64,000 nt of DNA from Hydrogenophaga flava NBRC 102514 (GTDB lineage Bacteria; Pseudomonadota; Gammaproteobacteria; Burkholderiales; Burkholderiaceae_C), in assembly GCF_001571145.1 (NCBI RefSeq), contig NZ_BCTF01000018.1:1-64000 (forward strand), given 5' to 3'. The translations under genes were made by a program, and so were the position numbers. The notes below the pieces were generated by a model. The model worked only from the letters and a program-made list of their open reading frames with translations. It was not told the DNA's origin and did no database searches. This document shows, piece by piece, positions 48,342 to 56,643 of the stretch (position 1 is the stretch's first letter; the number at the start of each line of letters is the position of its first letter).

Positions 48342-48899
48342 TTGCCATTGCCACCACCCGTTGCCCGCACTCCCATGCACACCCGCCGCGTTGAGTACCG
48401 CGGCTTCCGCCGCGACGACGGCCTGTGGGACATCGAGGGCGAGATGCTCGACACCAAGCCGCACGCCTTCGAAATCGAAGGCGAGGGCGAATGGGCGCCG
48501 AACGAGCCGATCCACCACATGAGCATCCGGGTCACGGTCGACGAGGCCATGGTGATCCGCGATGTGCAGGTCAGCATGGACGCCCATCCGCACGACCCCT
48601 GCCCGCAGACCATGCCGCCGATGCAGGGCCTGGTCGGCGAAACCCTGGGCAAGGGCTGGCGCAAGACCATCGAGCGCCACCTCGGCGGCACGGTGGGCTG
48701 CACCCACCTGCGTGAGCTGCTGTTCAACCTGGCCACCGCGGCTTTCCAGACCCGCTCGTCCTCGTTCGCTCCTTCTGGCGACGGCCGCCCGCCCATGCAC
48801 TTGGGTCAGTGCAAGGCCTGGGCCTTCGACGGGCCGGTGGTCGAGAAGGTCTACCCCATGTTCTTCCGCTGGCAGCCGCCGCCGAAAGCCGTCGGCTGA
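48342..48899 (+). CDS. DUF2889-domain protein
   Basis: A 185-residue soluble protein of the DUF2889 family; 'RRVEYRGFRRDDGLWDIEGE' and 'GGTVGCTHLRELLFNLATAA' are the family core. The start at TTG 48342 gives 'MPLPPPVARTPMHTRR', typical of the family. Function unknown; family members often sit near lipid or cofactor genes. It ends five bases before the Nudix gene. Confidence 0.78.
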   Translation: MPLPPPVARTPMHTRRVEYRGFRRDDGLWDIEGEMLDTKPHAFEIEGEGEWAPNEPIHHMSIRVTVDEAMVIRDVQVSMDAHPHDPCPQTMPPMQGLVGETLGKGWRKTIERHLGGTVGCTHLRELLFNLATAAFQTRSSSFAPSGDGRPPMHLGQCKAWAFDGPVVEKVYPMFFRWQPPPKAVG

Positions 48900-48904
48900 T
48901 CCGC

Positions 48905-49687
48905 ATGGCCATCGAGATCCATTTCGACGCGGTCGACAGCGCGCCCATCGACTCCGCCACCGTGATGGTGCTGCGCGATGGCACGCGCGGCCTGGAGGTG
49001 CTGATGGTGCGCCGCCATGGCGATTCGGGCGTGCTGGGCGGCGTGCATGTGTTCCCGGGTGGCAAGCTGGATGCGCAGGATAGTGAGGCGGCGCTGCCGG
49101 GTATGGACCACGAGGCCAGTTGGTTTGCACGGACACTGGGTGAACCCGGTCTGGCGCCTGCAATCGCACGCGGCCTGTTCGCTGCGGCGCTGCGCGAGAC
49201 CCGCGAGGAATGCGCGCTGGCGCTGCCGGCAGGGTCCTTGGCGCCTTGGTCGCGCTGGATCACGCCGCGCCAGCCCTCGGTGACGCGCAAGCGCTTCGAC
49301 ACCCGCTTCTTCATCGCGGCGGCGCCGCCGGGCCAGGAAGCGGTGCACGACGACTTCGAGGCCACCGAGGCGGTGTGGGTGGTGCCGAGCGAAGGGCTGC
49401 AGCGCTACTGGGCCGGCGAGATCGACCTGGCGCCGCCGCAGATCATGAGCCTGGTGCAGTTGGCACGCATCGGCGACGTGGCGCAGGCGCTTGCCGCCGC
49501 ACGGCAGCGCCCGCCGGCCCTGATCGAACCGCAACCGTTCGACGACCACGGCGAGCGTGTGATCTGCTACCCCGGCGATCCGGTGCATCCGGTGCGTGAG
49601 GCGGTCTGGCAAGGGCCGACGCGGCTGCGCTACCGCAACCGTCGCTTCGAGCCCGAGGGTGGCCTGGCGGCCCTGCTGGGGGACTGA
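48905..49687 (+). CDS. Nudix hydrolase (NUDT19-like)
   Basis: A 260-residue protein. The Nudix box is split: 'VFPGGKLDAQD' then an insertion of about 40 residues before 'AALRETREECALAL' (RExxREExG-type core). This split box, plus 'MVRRHGDSGVLGGVHVFPGG', is typical of NUDT19/NUDT7-like CoA diphosphatases. It likely hydrolyses CoA or acyl-CoA derivatives. The start follows DUF2889 directly and may be coupled to it. Confidence 0.85.
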   Translation: MAIEIHFDAVDSAPIDSATVMVLRDGTRGLEVLMVRRHGDSGVLGGVHVFPGGKLDAQDSEAALPGMDHEASWFARTLGEPGLAPAIARGLFAAALRETREECALALPAGSLAPWSRWITPRQPSVTRKRFDTRFFIAAAPPGQEAVHDDFEATEAVWVVPSEGLQRYWAGEIDLAPPQIMSLVQLARIGDVAQALAAARQRPPALIEPQPFDDHGERVICYPGDPVHPVREAVWQGPTRLRYRNRRFEPEGGLAALLGD

Positions 49688-49700
49688 ACGACGATCAGAA

Positions 49701-49734
49701 ACGACAACGCCCACTCGGAAGTGGGCGTTGTCGT
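49701..49734. terminator. Long perfect hairpin between Nudix gene and tRNA-Ser
   Basis: A 14-bp perfect stem (49701-49714 with 49721-49734), six-base loop. It lies 14 bases past the Nudix stop and 13 bases beyond the 3' end of the minus-strand tRNA. The T-run is weak on both sides, but it probably ends both transcripts. Confidence 0.8.
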
Positions 49735-49746
49735 GGAACGAATTCC

Positions 49747-49838
49747 TGGCGGAGAAGGAGGGATTCGAACCCTCGATACAGGAGATCCTGTATGCCGGAT
49801 TTCGAATCCGGTGCATTCGACCACTCTGCCACCTCTCC
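49747..49838 (-). tRNA. tRNA-Ser (anticodon CGA)
   Basis: Serine tRNA with a long variable arm, decoding UCG. The acceptor arms GGAGAGG and the 3' counterpart pair, the anticodon loop is TTCGAAA with CGA, and the T arm has GGTTCGAATCC. The discriminator base is G and the CCA end is genome-encoded. Confidence 0.96.
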
Positions 49839-49940
49839 GCGGTCAAGCCCTGCATTCTAGCAGCAGCTGGGGTGTCGCTTTTTCCGCGACTCACCGGCCC
49901 GGACGCGGTGCGACAATGCCACCCACCCTGAGCGCACCAC

Positions 49941-51359
49941 ATGCTTGTCGACACCCAGCCCGCCACCTACCAGCACGTACCGGCCACCGCCGAGGTGCGA
50001 GATCAGTGGGTGAACTCCCGGCTGATCGCCGTGCTCATGGACAACGTGATGCCCACCCTCGGGGCGGCCCTCATGGCCATCCCCCTGGTGGTCTTCATGC
50101 TGTGGAACGAGGTCAACCTGTTCGTGCTCCTGGGCTGGGTGGTCGCGCTGCTCTTCATGATCGGGTTCCGCTACCGCATGCTGGGCATCTACCGCCTTCA
50201 GTTCGACATTCAGGAAGGCACGCAGCGCAAGGCCTTCATCCGGCGCTACCAGTGGTCCTGGGTGGTCATCGCCTTCCTCTGGGCCAGTGTCGTGCCGATG
50301 AGCTACGGGCGCTCGGGTGTCGGGGTCCAGTTCATCTGCGGGATGCTGGTGATGGGCCAGGGACTGATTTCGCTGGTCTCGTTCAGCCCCTACCTGCCCG
50401 TGTTCCGCATTTACGCCAACACCGTGGTGCTGGTGGTCGCGGGCGCCCTGATCGCGGCGCCGTTCACGGTGTCCCAGCAGTCGCCCAATGCGATGCCCAT
50501 CGACACCAGCGCGGGCCTGCTGGTCCTGCTGACGCTGTTCTGGTGGTTGCTGATGTCGGCCGGTAGACGCCTCAACGAGGTCTACCGTTCCAGCTTCGAG
50601 CTCCAGTTTTCAAACCAGGAGCTGATCGATTCCCTGACGCAGCAAACCCGGGCTTCCTTGCGCGCTGTGGCGACCAAGAACCGCTTTCTGGCCTCTGCCG
50701 CACACGACCTGCGCCAGCCGGTGCATGCGCTCAGCCTGTACGCCGACTGGCTGGCCACCGAGCCTGAGATGGCGCGCGACATCTCGCCGCGCATCCTGCA
50801 GTCCACCCGGGCGATCAACGAACTGTTCGACTCGCTGTTCGACCTCACGCGCATCGACGCAGGCAACTACAAGGTGCGGCTCCAGCATGTGGATGTCCAG
50901 CAGCTGTTCGCCGATCTGTCGCTGCAGTTCGCACCGGTGGCTGCGGGCAAGTCGATCCGTCTGCGCACCCACACCCGTCCTGCCGTGATCTGGGCCGACC
51001 CTGTGGTGCTGCGGCGCATCCTGGGCAACCTGCTGTCCAACGCCCTCAAGCACACGAGCAAAGGGGGCGTGCTGCTGGGCCTGCGCTATCGCGAGGACAT
51101 GCTGCTGTTCGAGGTGTGGGATACCGGAGTGGGCATTGCACGCGAGCACCAGCAGGCCATCTTCCAGGAGTTCTTCCGGGTCTCGCAGCACCATGGCACC
51201 GAGGACAGCCCGGGCCTGGGTCTGACCATTGTCTCCAAGCTGGCCACGATGATGGGTTACCAGCTGGCCCTTTCTTCCGAGGCCAACCGGGGCAGCGTTT
51301 TCCGGGTGATGATCCCGCTCTACACCCAGCAGCAGGGCGTGCCGGACGTGCCCACCTGA
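49941..51359 (+). CDS. Membrane-bound sensor histidine kinase, six-helix sensor
   Basis: A 472-residue kinase. Residues ~25-210 contain six membrane helices with almost no periplasmic loops, so it probably senses something in the membrane. The phospho-acceptor is H255 in 'AAHDLRQPVHALSLYADW'. The ATPase domain has N-box 'NLLSNALKHTSKGG', 'DTGVGIAREHQQ' and 'SPGLGLTIVSKLA'. It lies 102 bases from the tRNA gene and tail-to-tail with the regulator. Signal and target genes are unknown. Confidence 0.9.
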   Translation: MLVDTQPATYQHVPATAEVRDQWVNSRLIAVLMDNVMPTLGAALMAIPLVVFMLWNEVNLFVLLGWVVALLFMIGFRYRMLGIYRLQFDIQEGTQRKAFIRRYQWSWVVIAFLWASVVPMSYGRSGVGVQFICGMLVMGQGLISLVSFSPYLPVFRIYANTVVLVVAGALIAAPFTVSQQSPNAMPIDTSAGLLVLLTLFWWLLMSAGRRLNEVYRSSFELQFSNQELIDSLTQQTRASLRAVATKNRFLASAAHDLRQPVHALSLYADWLATEPEMARDISPRILQSTRAINELFDSLFDLTRIDAGNYKVRLQHVDVQQLFADLSLQFAPVAAGKSIRLRTHTRPAVIWADPVVLRRILGNLLSNALKHTSKGGVLLGLRYREDMLLFEVWDTGVGIAREHQQAIFQEFFRVSQHHGTEDSPGLGLTIVSKLATMMGYQLALSSEANRGSVFRVMIPLYTQQQGVPDVPT

Positions 51360-51360
51360 A

Positions 51361-51954
51361 TCACATGTCCAGCAGACCGGCCGTGCGGGCGAGGTGGCTG
51401 GCCTGCGAGCGGCTCTTGACGTTCAGGCGGCGGAACAGGCGCCAGAGGTGGACCTTGACCGTGTGCTCGCTGATCTGCAACTGTTCGGCGATGTCGCGGT
51501 TGGAGAGGCCGCGATCGAGCATGACCAGCAGCTGCTTCTGGCGCTTGGAGAGCTTCTCGGGAATCGTCGGTGCGTTCTCGTCTTCCGGCTCATCGGCCAG
51601 GAATTCACGCAGCACGCGGCCGATCTGGGCTGCGCCAGCCGACTTCTCCACATAGGCGTCGGCGCCGGCTTCGCGGGCCAGGTCCTCGTAGTCGGACGCC
51701 GGAGAAGCCGACAGCACGATGAGCGAGGTGTCGGGCAGCATCTGGCGGATTTCCCGCACACCAGACACACCATGGGTGTCGGGCAGCTTGAGGTCCAGGC
51801 AGACCAGTTCGGGCTCGCCGTGTTCGGCGATGGCACGGCTGACGGTCGCCAGACGCTCCAGTTCAATTACCTGGGTCGAGGTCCGCAGGCGGCGAAGCAG
51901 CATGACGACGGCCTCGCGCATCAGGGGATGGTCGTCAATGACAAAGATACTCAT
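51361..51954 (-). CDS. LuxR-type (NarL) response regulator
   Basis: A 197-residue regulator. The receiver domain has D54 ('LVCLDLKLPD') as phospho-acceptor. The C-terminal GerE helix-turn-helix carries 'LSNRDIAEQLQISEHTVKVH' near 148-170. It is transcribed towards the histidine kinase with one base between the stops, so the pair is probably a two-component system with opposite orientations. A 7+7 palindrome lies 44 bases upstream of its start. Confidence 0.9.
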   Translation of the reverse strand: MSIFVIDDHPLMREAVVMLLRRLRTSTQVIELERLATVSRAIAEHGEPELVCLDLKLPDTHGVSGVREIRQMLPDTSLIVLSASPASDYEDLAREAGADAYVEKSAGAAQIGRVLREFLADEPEDENAPTIPEKLSKRQKQLLVMLDRGLSNRDIAEQLQISEHTVKVHLWRLFRRLNVKSRSQASHLARTAGLLDM

Positions 51955-51997
51955 GGCAAATGCTGTAGGAATAGGTGCTTCGAGGGTCCAGCATATA

Positions 51998-52022
51998 GGT
52001 ATCGACGGTACTTGGCGATACC
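51998..52022. promoter_or_regulatory. Candidate operator upstream of the response regulator
   Basis: Inverted repeat GGTATCG-N11-CGATACC, perfect over 7 bases per arm, 44-68 bases upstream of the regulator start. NarL/LuxR proteins often bind inverted repeats of this size. Autoregulation is inferred. Confidence 0.4.
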
Positions 52023-52168
52023 AATTTGCGACCCATTGCAGTCCTTGTTTTTAGTTTTCCCCGGCCCAAGGCGCCGTGCGTGGAACTCCAGTCCTCATCT
52101 CATATTGTCTCACCGGGGGCCATCGAATGGGAAAAAGTGGTGGGCAGGATGGGCTGCCAAACCCGGAC

Positions 52169-53464
52169 TCAGGTCACGGTCGGCGCGAAATGCTGCAGGG
52201 CGGTGCTGATTTCAGAGCGGTCGCCTGTCAACGAAAGCCGGTCCTGAAGCGCCACGAGCGCGGTCTCGCCTTGTGACTGCAACTGGCGGATGGCGTCCGC
52301 AGCGTCCCTAGGGGCGGGGAAGCCGCTGCTCTGGATCAACAGCTTGCCTTGGGCATCCACCAGCTTGAAGTAGAACTGCCCGTCTTTTTCTCGGTACTGC
52401 TTGAACGCCGGGGCAGCGGCTTTGGCCGCCTTGGTGGTCGTTCCGCTGGGCAGATCAGCCAGCGAGCGCAGGCCCACCGCGTGGCGCAGCCGGGCGGTGA
52501 ACGGCGTCGCAATGGCACGGGCCTTCTCGGCGCCCCCCTTGAGTGTCTTTTCGATCTGCACCGGATTCTGGATGAGGGCGTCGTAGACCTCGCGCATCGG
52601 CGCGATCTCGCGCTCCAGCCGGTCGAACAGCACCTGCTTGGCCTCGCCCCAGGCGATGCCGTCGGCGTAGGCCTGGGCGAGGGCGGCGGTTTCTTCGGTG
52701 CTGGCAAAGGCCTGGTAGAGCTGGAACAGGGCCGAGCCTTCGGTGTCCTTGGGCTCGCCTGGCGCCCGTGAATCGGTCAGGATGCCCATGATGAGCTTGC
52801 GCAACTGCTCCTTCGGTGCGAACAGCGGGATGGTGTTGTCGTAGCTCTTGCTCATCTTGCGGCCGTCCAGGCCGGGCAGCAGGGCCACGTGGTCCTCGGT
52901 CACCGCCTCGGGCAGGGTGAAGTGCTCGCCATAGAGGTGGTTGAAGCTGGAGGCAATGTCGCGCGCCATCTCGATGTGCTGGATCTGGTCGCGGCCCACC
53001 GGCACCTGGTGGGCGTTGAACATCAGGATGTCGGCCGCCATCAGCACCGGGTACATGAACAGGCCGGCGGTCACGCCGGCGTCCGGGTCCTCGCCGGTGG
53101 CGTGGTTCTTGTCGACCGATGCCTTGTAGGCATGGGCGCGGTTGAGCAGGCCTTTGCCGGTGATACAGGTGAGCAGCCAGGTCAGCTCGGGGATCTCGGG
53201 GATGTCCGACTGGCGGTAGAAAGTGACCTTCTCGGGGTCCAGGCCGCAGGCCAACCATGTGGCCGCGATCTCCAGTGTCGAGCGCTGCACCCGCTCCGGT
53301 GCGCCACCGGTCTTGATGAGCGCGTGGTAGTCGGCCAGGAAGTAGAAGTTCTGGGTGTTCGGCAGGCGGCTGGCGCGCACGGTCGGGCGCACGGCGCCGA
53401 CGTAGTTGCCCAGGTGGGGGGTGCCGGACGTGGTGATGCCGGTCAGGACGCGTTGGAGGCTCAT
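52169..53464 (-). CDS. trpS: Tryptophanyl-tRNA synthetase with C-terminal YegP-like domain
   Basis: A 431-residue class I synthetase charging tRNA-Trp. The HIGH-type motif is 'TPHLGN' (15-20), and KMSKS is near 202-206. The catalytic part ends near residue 335, as in the 334-residue E. coli enzyme. The extra ~95 residues contain 'REKDGQFYFKLVDAQGKLLI' (about 355-375), which strongly resembles DUF1508/YegP repeats. Function of this tail is unknown. Last gene of a minus-strand operon. Confidence 0.95.
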   Translation of the reverse strand: MSLQRVLTGITTSGTPHLGNYVGAVRPTVRASRLPNTQNFYFLADYHALIKTGGAPERVQRSTLEIAATWLACGLDPEKVTFYRQSDIPEIPELTWLLTCITGKGLLNRAHAYKASVDKNHATGEDPDAGVTAGLFMYPVLMAADILMFNAHQVPVGRDQIQHIEMARDIASSFNHLYGEHFTLPEAVTEDHVALLPGLDGRKMSKSYDNTIPLFAPKEQLRKLIMGILTDSRAPGEPKDTEGSALFQLYQAFASTEETAALAQAYADGIAWGEAKQVLFDRLEREIAPMREVYDALIQNPVQIEKTLKGGAEKARAIATPFTARLRHAVGLRSLADLPSGTTTKAAKAAAPAFKQYREKDGQFYFKLVDAQGKLLIQSSGFPAPRDAADAIRQLQSQGETALVALQDRLSLTGDRSEISTALQHFAPTVT

Positions 53465-53482
53465 GGACAGTCGGGGAAAAAA

Positions 53483-54151
53483 TCAGAACAGCAGGGCGCG
53501 CACGGGGGTCAGCAGCAGCTCGATCAGCGAGTTGGTCAGACCCATCAGCGGGTACATCCAGAGAGAGTCGATCACACCCATGATGACCAGCGCCATCACG
53601 ATGAAAAAGCCCCAGGGTTCGATACGCGAGACCATCACGGCCTGCTTCCAGGGCAGCAGGCCGACCAGGATGCGACCGCCGTCCAGCGGCGGCACGGGGA
53701 ACAGGTTGAAGGCGAACATCACGAGATTTACCAGCACGCCTGCGCGGCCCATCTCCAGAAAGAACCGCTCGTCCACGCCGAAGAAGAGCATCAGATACAG
53801 GGCCAGGGTCCAGAGAATCGCCTGCACCAGGTTGGCACCCGGCCCCGCCAGCGCCACCCACACCATGTCCCGCTTGGGGTTCTTCAGACGTCCGAACTGT
53901 ACCGGCACCGGTTTGGCATAGCCGAACAGGAAGGCGCCAGAGGTCGCGAAATACAGCACCAGTGGCATGAGGATCGTGCCGATCGGGTCGATGTGCTTGA
54001 CCGGGTTGAGCGTGATGCGGCCCAGCTTCCAGGCGGTGTCGTCGCCGAAGTGCCGGGCGGCGTAGCCGTGGGCCGCCTCGTGCACTGTGATGGCGAACAG
54101 CACGGGCAGGGCGTAGATGGCGACGGTTTGAACGATCTGGGCGAAATCCAT
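53483..54151 (-). CDS. Site-2 protease family membrane metalloprotease (M50)
   Basis: A 222-residue inner-membrane protease-like protein with about five helices. The zinc motif is H24-E25-x-x-H28 ('ITVHEAAHGYAARHFGD'), and the third ligand is in 'NLFPVPPLDGGRIL' (the D of PPLDGG). Whether it cuts membrane signal proteins is unknown. It sits between yciO and trpS, an arrangement found in several Burkholderiales from memory. The start at 54151 is chosen to begin just before the first helix. Confidence 0.85.
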   Translation of the reverse strand: MDFAQIVQTVAIYALPVLFAITVHEAAHGYAARHFGDDTAWKLGRITLNPVKHIDPIGTILMPLVLYFATSGAFLFGYAKPVPVQFGRLKNPKRDMVWVALAGPGANLVQAILWTLALYLMLFFGVDERFFLEMGRAGVLVNLVMFAFNLFPVPPLDGGRILVGLLPWKQAVMVSRIEPWGFFIVMALVIMGVIDSLWMYPLMGLTNSLIELLLTPVRALLF

Positions 54152-54155
54152 CGGG

Positions 54156-54797
54156 CTATTGTCCCAGACCCAGGGCCTGCAGCGGCCCGCGGCCCTCGCG
54201 CACCACCTCGGGCTCGCCACCGGTGCCCATGGGGGTGAGGTCGACCACGGTGGTGGGTTCCAGGGCGCAGGCGCCCGCATCGATCACGCCGTCGATCTCA
54301 CGTTCGAAGCGCTCGCGGATCTCGCCGGCGTCGTTCATCGGGTCGCTCTCGCCGGGGGCGATCAGCGTGGTGGCCAGCAGCGGCGCGTTGTGCAGATCCA
54401 GCAGGGCCAGCAGGGCTGTGTGCTGTGGCACCCGCAGACCGATGGTCTTGCGCGAGGGGTGGCTCACCCGCCGGGGCACTTCCTTGCTGGCCTCGAGGAT
54501 GAAGGTATAGGGGCCCGGCGTGGCCAGCTTCAGCAGCCGGTACTGCCGGTTGTCGACCTTGGCGTAGCTGGAGAGCTGGCTCAGGTCGCGGCAGAGCAGG
54601 GTCAGGTGGTGCTTGTCGTCGACCTGGCGGATGCGGCGCAGCCGGTCGGCCGCAGCCTTGTCGTCCAGGTGGCAGACCAGGGCGTAGCTGGAGTCGGTTG
54701 GCACTGCGAGCACGCCGCCCTTTTCGAGCAGCTGCACCGCCTGCTTGAGCAGGCGTGGCTGCGGGTTGTCGGGGTGGACCTCGAAAAACTGGGACAT
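54156..54797 (-). CDS. yciO: YrdC/YciO-family protein (Sua5 fold)
   Basis: A 213-residue protein of the YrdC fold. 'GGVLAVPTDSSYALVC' (27-42) is the conserved N-terminal motif and 'SRKTIGLRVPQHTALLALL' a core strand. The fold is that of the enzyme making threonylcarbamoyl-AMP for tRNA modification, but YciO-type proteins may not do so in vivo. Start at 54797. It ends four bases before the M50 gene start. Confidence 0.88.
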   Translation of the reverse strand: MSQFFEVHPDNPQPRLLKQAVQLLEKGGVLAVPTDSSYALVCHLDDKAAADRLRRIRQVDDKHHLTLLCRDLSQLSSYAKVDNRQYRLLKLATPGPYTFILEASKEVPRRVSHPSRKTIGLRVPQHTALLALLDLHNAPLLATTLIAPGESDPMNDAGEIRERFEREIDGVIDAGACALEPTTVVDLTPMGTGGEPEVVREGRGPLQALGLGQ

Positions 54798-54828
54798 GAC
54801 GCGATTGTGCGCTGGCCGGTCCGAGGAT

Positions 54829-55740
54829 TCAGACCTGTGGGGGCCGCGGCGCCCCCTGGCCCCTGCGGGCGGTCAGCCAGCTTGCAGCAACGCCGCAGGC
54901 CACGATGAGGACGATGCCCAGCGACTCCAGCGGGCCGGGCACATGGTCGAACACCAGCCAGCCGCAGAACATCGCAAAGCCGATCTGGGTGTAGACGAAG
55001 GGGGTGAGCGTCGAGGCGCTGGTGCGGGCGAACGCAAGGATGAGCAGGAAGTGACCCACCGTGCCCATCAGCCCGACCAGGCAGAGCAAACCGAAGGTGC
55101 GGGCGTCTGGCATGGCCTGCCAGACGAAGGGCAGCACGGCCGATGCCACCAGCGCGCCGACCCAGCCGGTGTAGAAGTGCATGGTCATCGGGTCCTCGGT
55201 GCGCGCCATGCGGCTGGTCAGGATCTGGAATCCGGCGTAGGTCAGCACCATGACCACCGGAAGCAGCGTGGCCCAGCCGATCGTCGCACTCCCGGGCTGC
55301 ACCACGAGGAGGGCGCCGACAAAACCGCCGGCGACCAGCGCCCAGCGCAAGGGCGACACACGCTCGCCCAGGAAAGTGGCCGCCAGCAGCGTGACAACCA
55401 GGGGTGTGGTCATCACGAAGGCAGTGAATTCTCCCAATGGCATGAACTGCACACTCACGAAAGACAGCGCGCTCACGGCCAGCAGCAGCAGGCCTCGCAG
55501 CAACTGAAAGCGTGGATGAGTGGTTCGCCAAAGACCGCTGCCACGCACCGGCAGCATCACAGCGGTGACCGCGACCGCCTGGAACATGTAGCGGAACCAG
55601 ACCGCGACCAGGACCGAGATGTAGGCGCCGGCCACCTTGACCGCTGTGTCCAGCACCGCGAAGCAGGCCATGGCACTGACCAGGAAGGCCACTCCCACAA
55701 CCGCTCGACGGCCGTGGGCCACCGGTAGCGTGCTCGTCAC
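54829..55740 (-). CDS. EamA/DMT-family permease (second copy)
   Basis: A 303-residue inner-membrane protein with about ten helices and two EamA repeats; 'MGTVGHFLLILAFARTSAST' near residue 240 is the C-terminal repeat signature. Substrate unknown. It overlaps the PHP gene stop by four bases at 55737-55740 and precedes yciO, so it is part of the operon. Not close to the permease at 170-1105. Confidence 0.83.
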   Translation of the reverse strand: MTSTLPVAHGRRAVVGVAFLVSAMACFAVLDTAVKVAGAYISVLVAVWFRYMFQAVAVTAVMLPVRGSGLWRTTHPRFQLLRGLLLLAVSALSFVSVQFMPLGEFTAFVMTTPLVVTLLAATFLGERVSPLRWALVAGGFVGALLVVQPGSATIGWATLLPVVMVLTYAGFQILTSRMARTEDPMTMHFYTGWVGALVASAVLPFVWQAMPDARTFGLLCLVGLMGTVGHFLLILAFARTSASTLTPFVYTQIGFAMFCGWLVFDHVPGPLESLGIVLIVACGVAASWLTARRGQGAPRPPQV

Positions 55741-56591
55741 TGGATGCGGGATTCGAGCAGGGACCAGACCGGCGTGACGCCGCCGGGCAGGTCGGGCAGC
55801 TTGCCCAGGTCGGTGTGGCTTTCGTCGGGGCTATGGAAGTCGCTGCCGCGCGATGCCAGCAGACCAAACTCGCTGCAAAATTCGGCGTACTTCACATAGT
55901 CGGCCTGGCTGTGAGCCCCGGTGACCACCTCGACGCCACGGCCACCGTGCGCACGGAACTCGTTGAACAGCGCGAATTCTTCGTTGGCGGTGAATTTGTA
56001 GCGGGCCGGATGCGCGATCACCGCCACACCTCCGGCGCCCGTGATCCACTTCACCGCATCACCCAGGTTGGCCCAGCGGTGCGGCACGAAGCCGGGCTTG
56101 CCTTCCGCCAGGTACTTGCGGAACACGGCGTTGGTGTCGGGGCAGTGGCCCGATTCGACGATGTAGCGCGCGAAGTGGCTGCGCGAGATCAGGTCGGGGT
56201 TGCCGACGTACTTCATCGCACCTTCGAAGGCTCCGGGAATGCCCGCACGTGCCAGCTCCACGCCCATCTGGCGGGCGCGTTCCTCGCGGCCGCCGCGGGT
56301 CTGGCGCAGCCCGTTGACCAGCGCCCTGTCGGTGGGGTCGAAGCCCAGCCCGACGATGTGCACCGTGACATTGGCGAACGTGACCGAGATTTCGGCACCG
56401 GTGAGGTAGGGCAGGCCCACCTGCCGGGCCGCCGCTGCCGCGCGCTCCTGACCTCCGACCTCGTCGTGGTCGGTCAGCGCCCATAGTTCGACGCCATTGG
56501 TCTTGGCCCGAGGCGCGAGCTCCTCGGGCGTGAGCGTGCCATCCGAGACGACGGAGTGGCAGTGCAGGTCGGCGTTGGTCAAATGGGTCAC
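55737..56591 (-). CDS. PHP-family phosphatase (3',5'-nucleotide bisphosphate / RNase AM type)
   Basis: A 284-residue metal-dependent phosphoesterase. 'NADLHCHSVVSDGTLTPEEL' (6-25) carries H10 and H12; 'WALTDHDEVGG' gives further ligands. 'VAVIAHPARY' and 'RGSDFHSP' supply the rest of the metal sites. The E. coli homologue (YciV/TrpH/Rnm) removes 5' ends of RNA fragments and is next to yciO, as here. First gene of the operon ending with trpS. Confidence 0.9.
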   Translation of the reverse strand: MTHLTNADLHCHSVVSDGTLTPEELAPRAKTNGVELWALTDHDEVGGQERAAAAARQVGLPYLTGAEISVTFANVTVHIVGLGFDPTDRALVNGLRQTRGGREERARQMGVELARAGIPGAFEGAMKYVGNPDLISRSHFARYIVESGHCPDTNAVFRKYLAEGKPGFVPHRWANLGDAVKWITGAGGVAVIAHPARYKFTANEEFALFNEFRAHGGRGVEVVTGAHSQADYVKYAEFCSEFGLLASRGSDFHSPDESHTDLGKLPDLPGGVTPVWSLLESRIQ

Positions 56592-56643
56592 CTGTTCATT
56601 TTAGTGGCTGCCCCCTGCCCCCGCTGTCGTCGCGGGGATGGCC

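Noticed and set aside
49721-50566. A plus-strand frame spanning the tRNA-Ser gene
   Set aside because: It crosses a tRNA and a hairpin; the histidine kinase in another frame starts at 49941 and has all kinase motifs.
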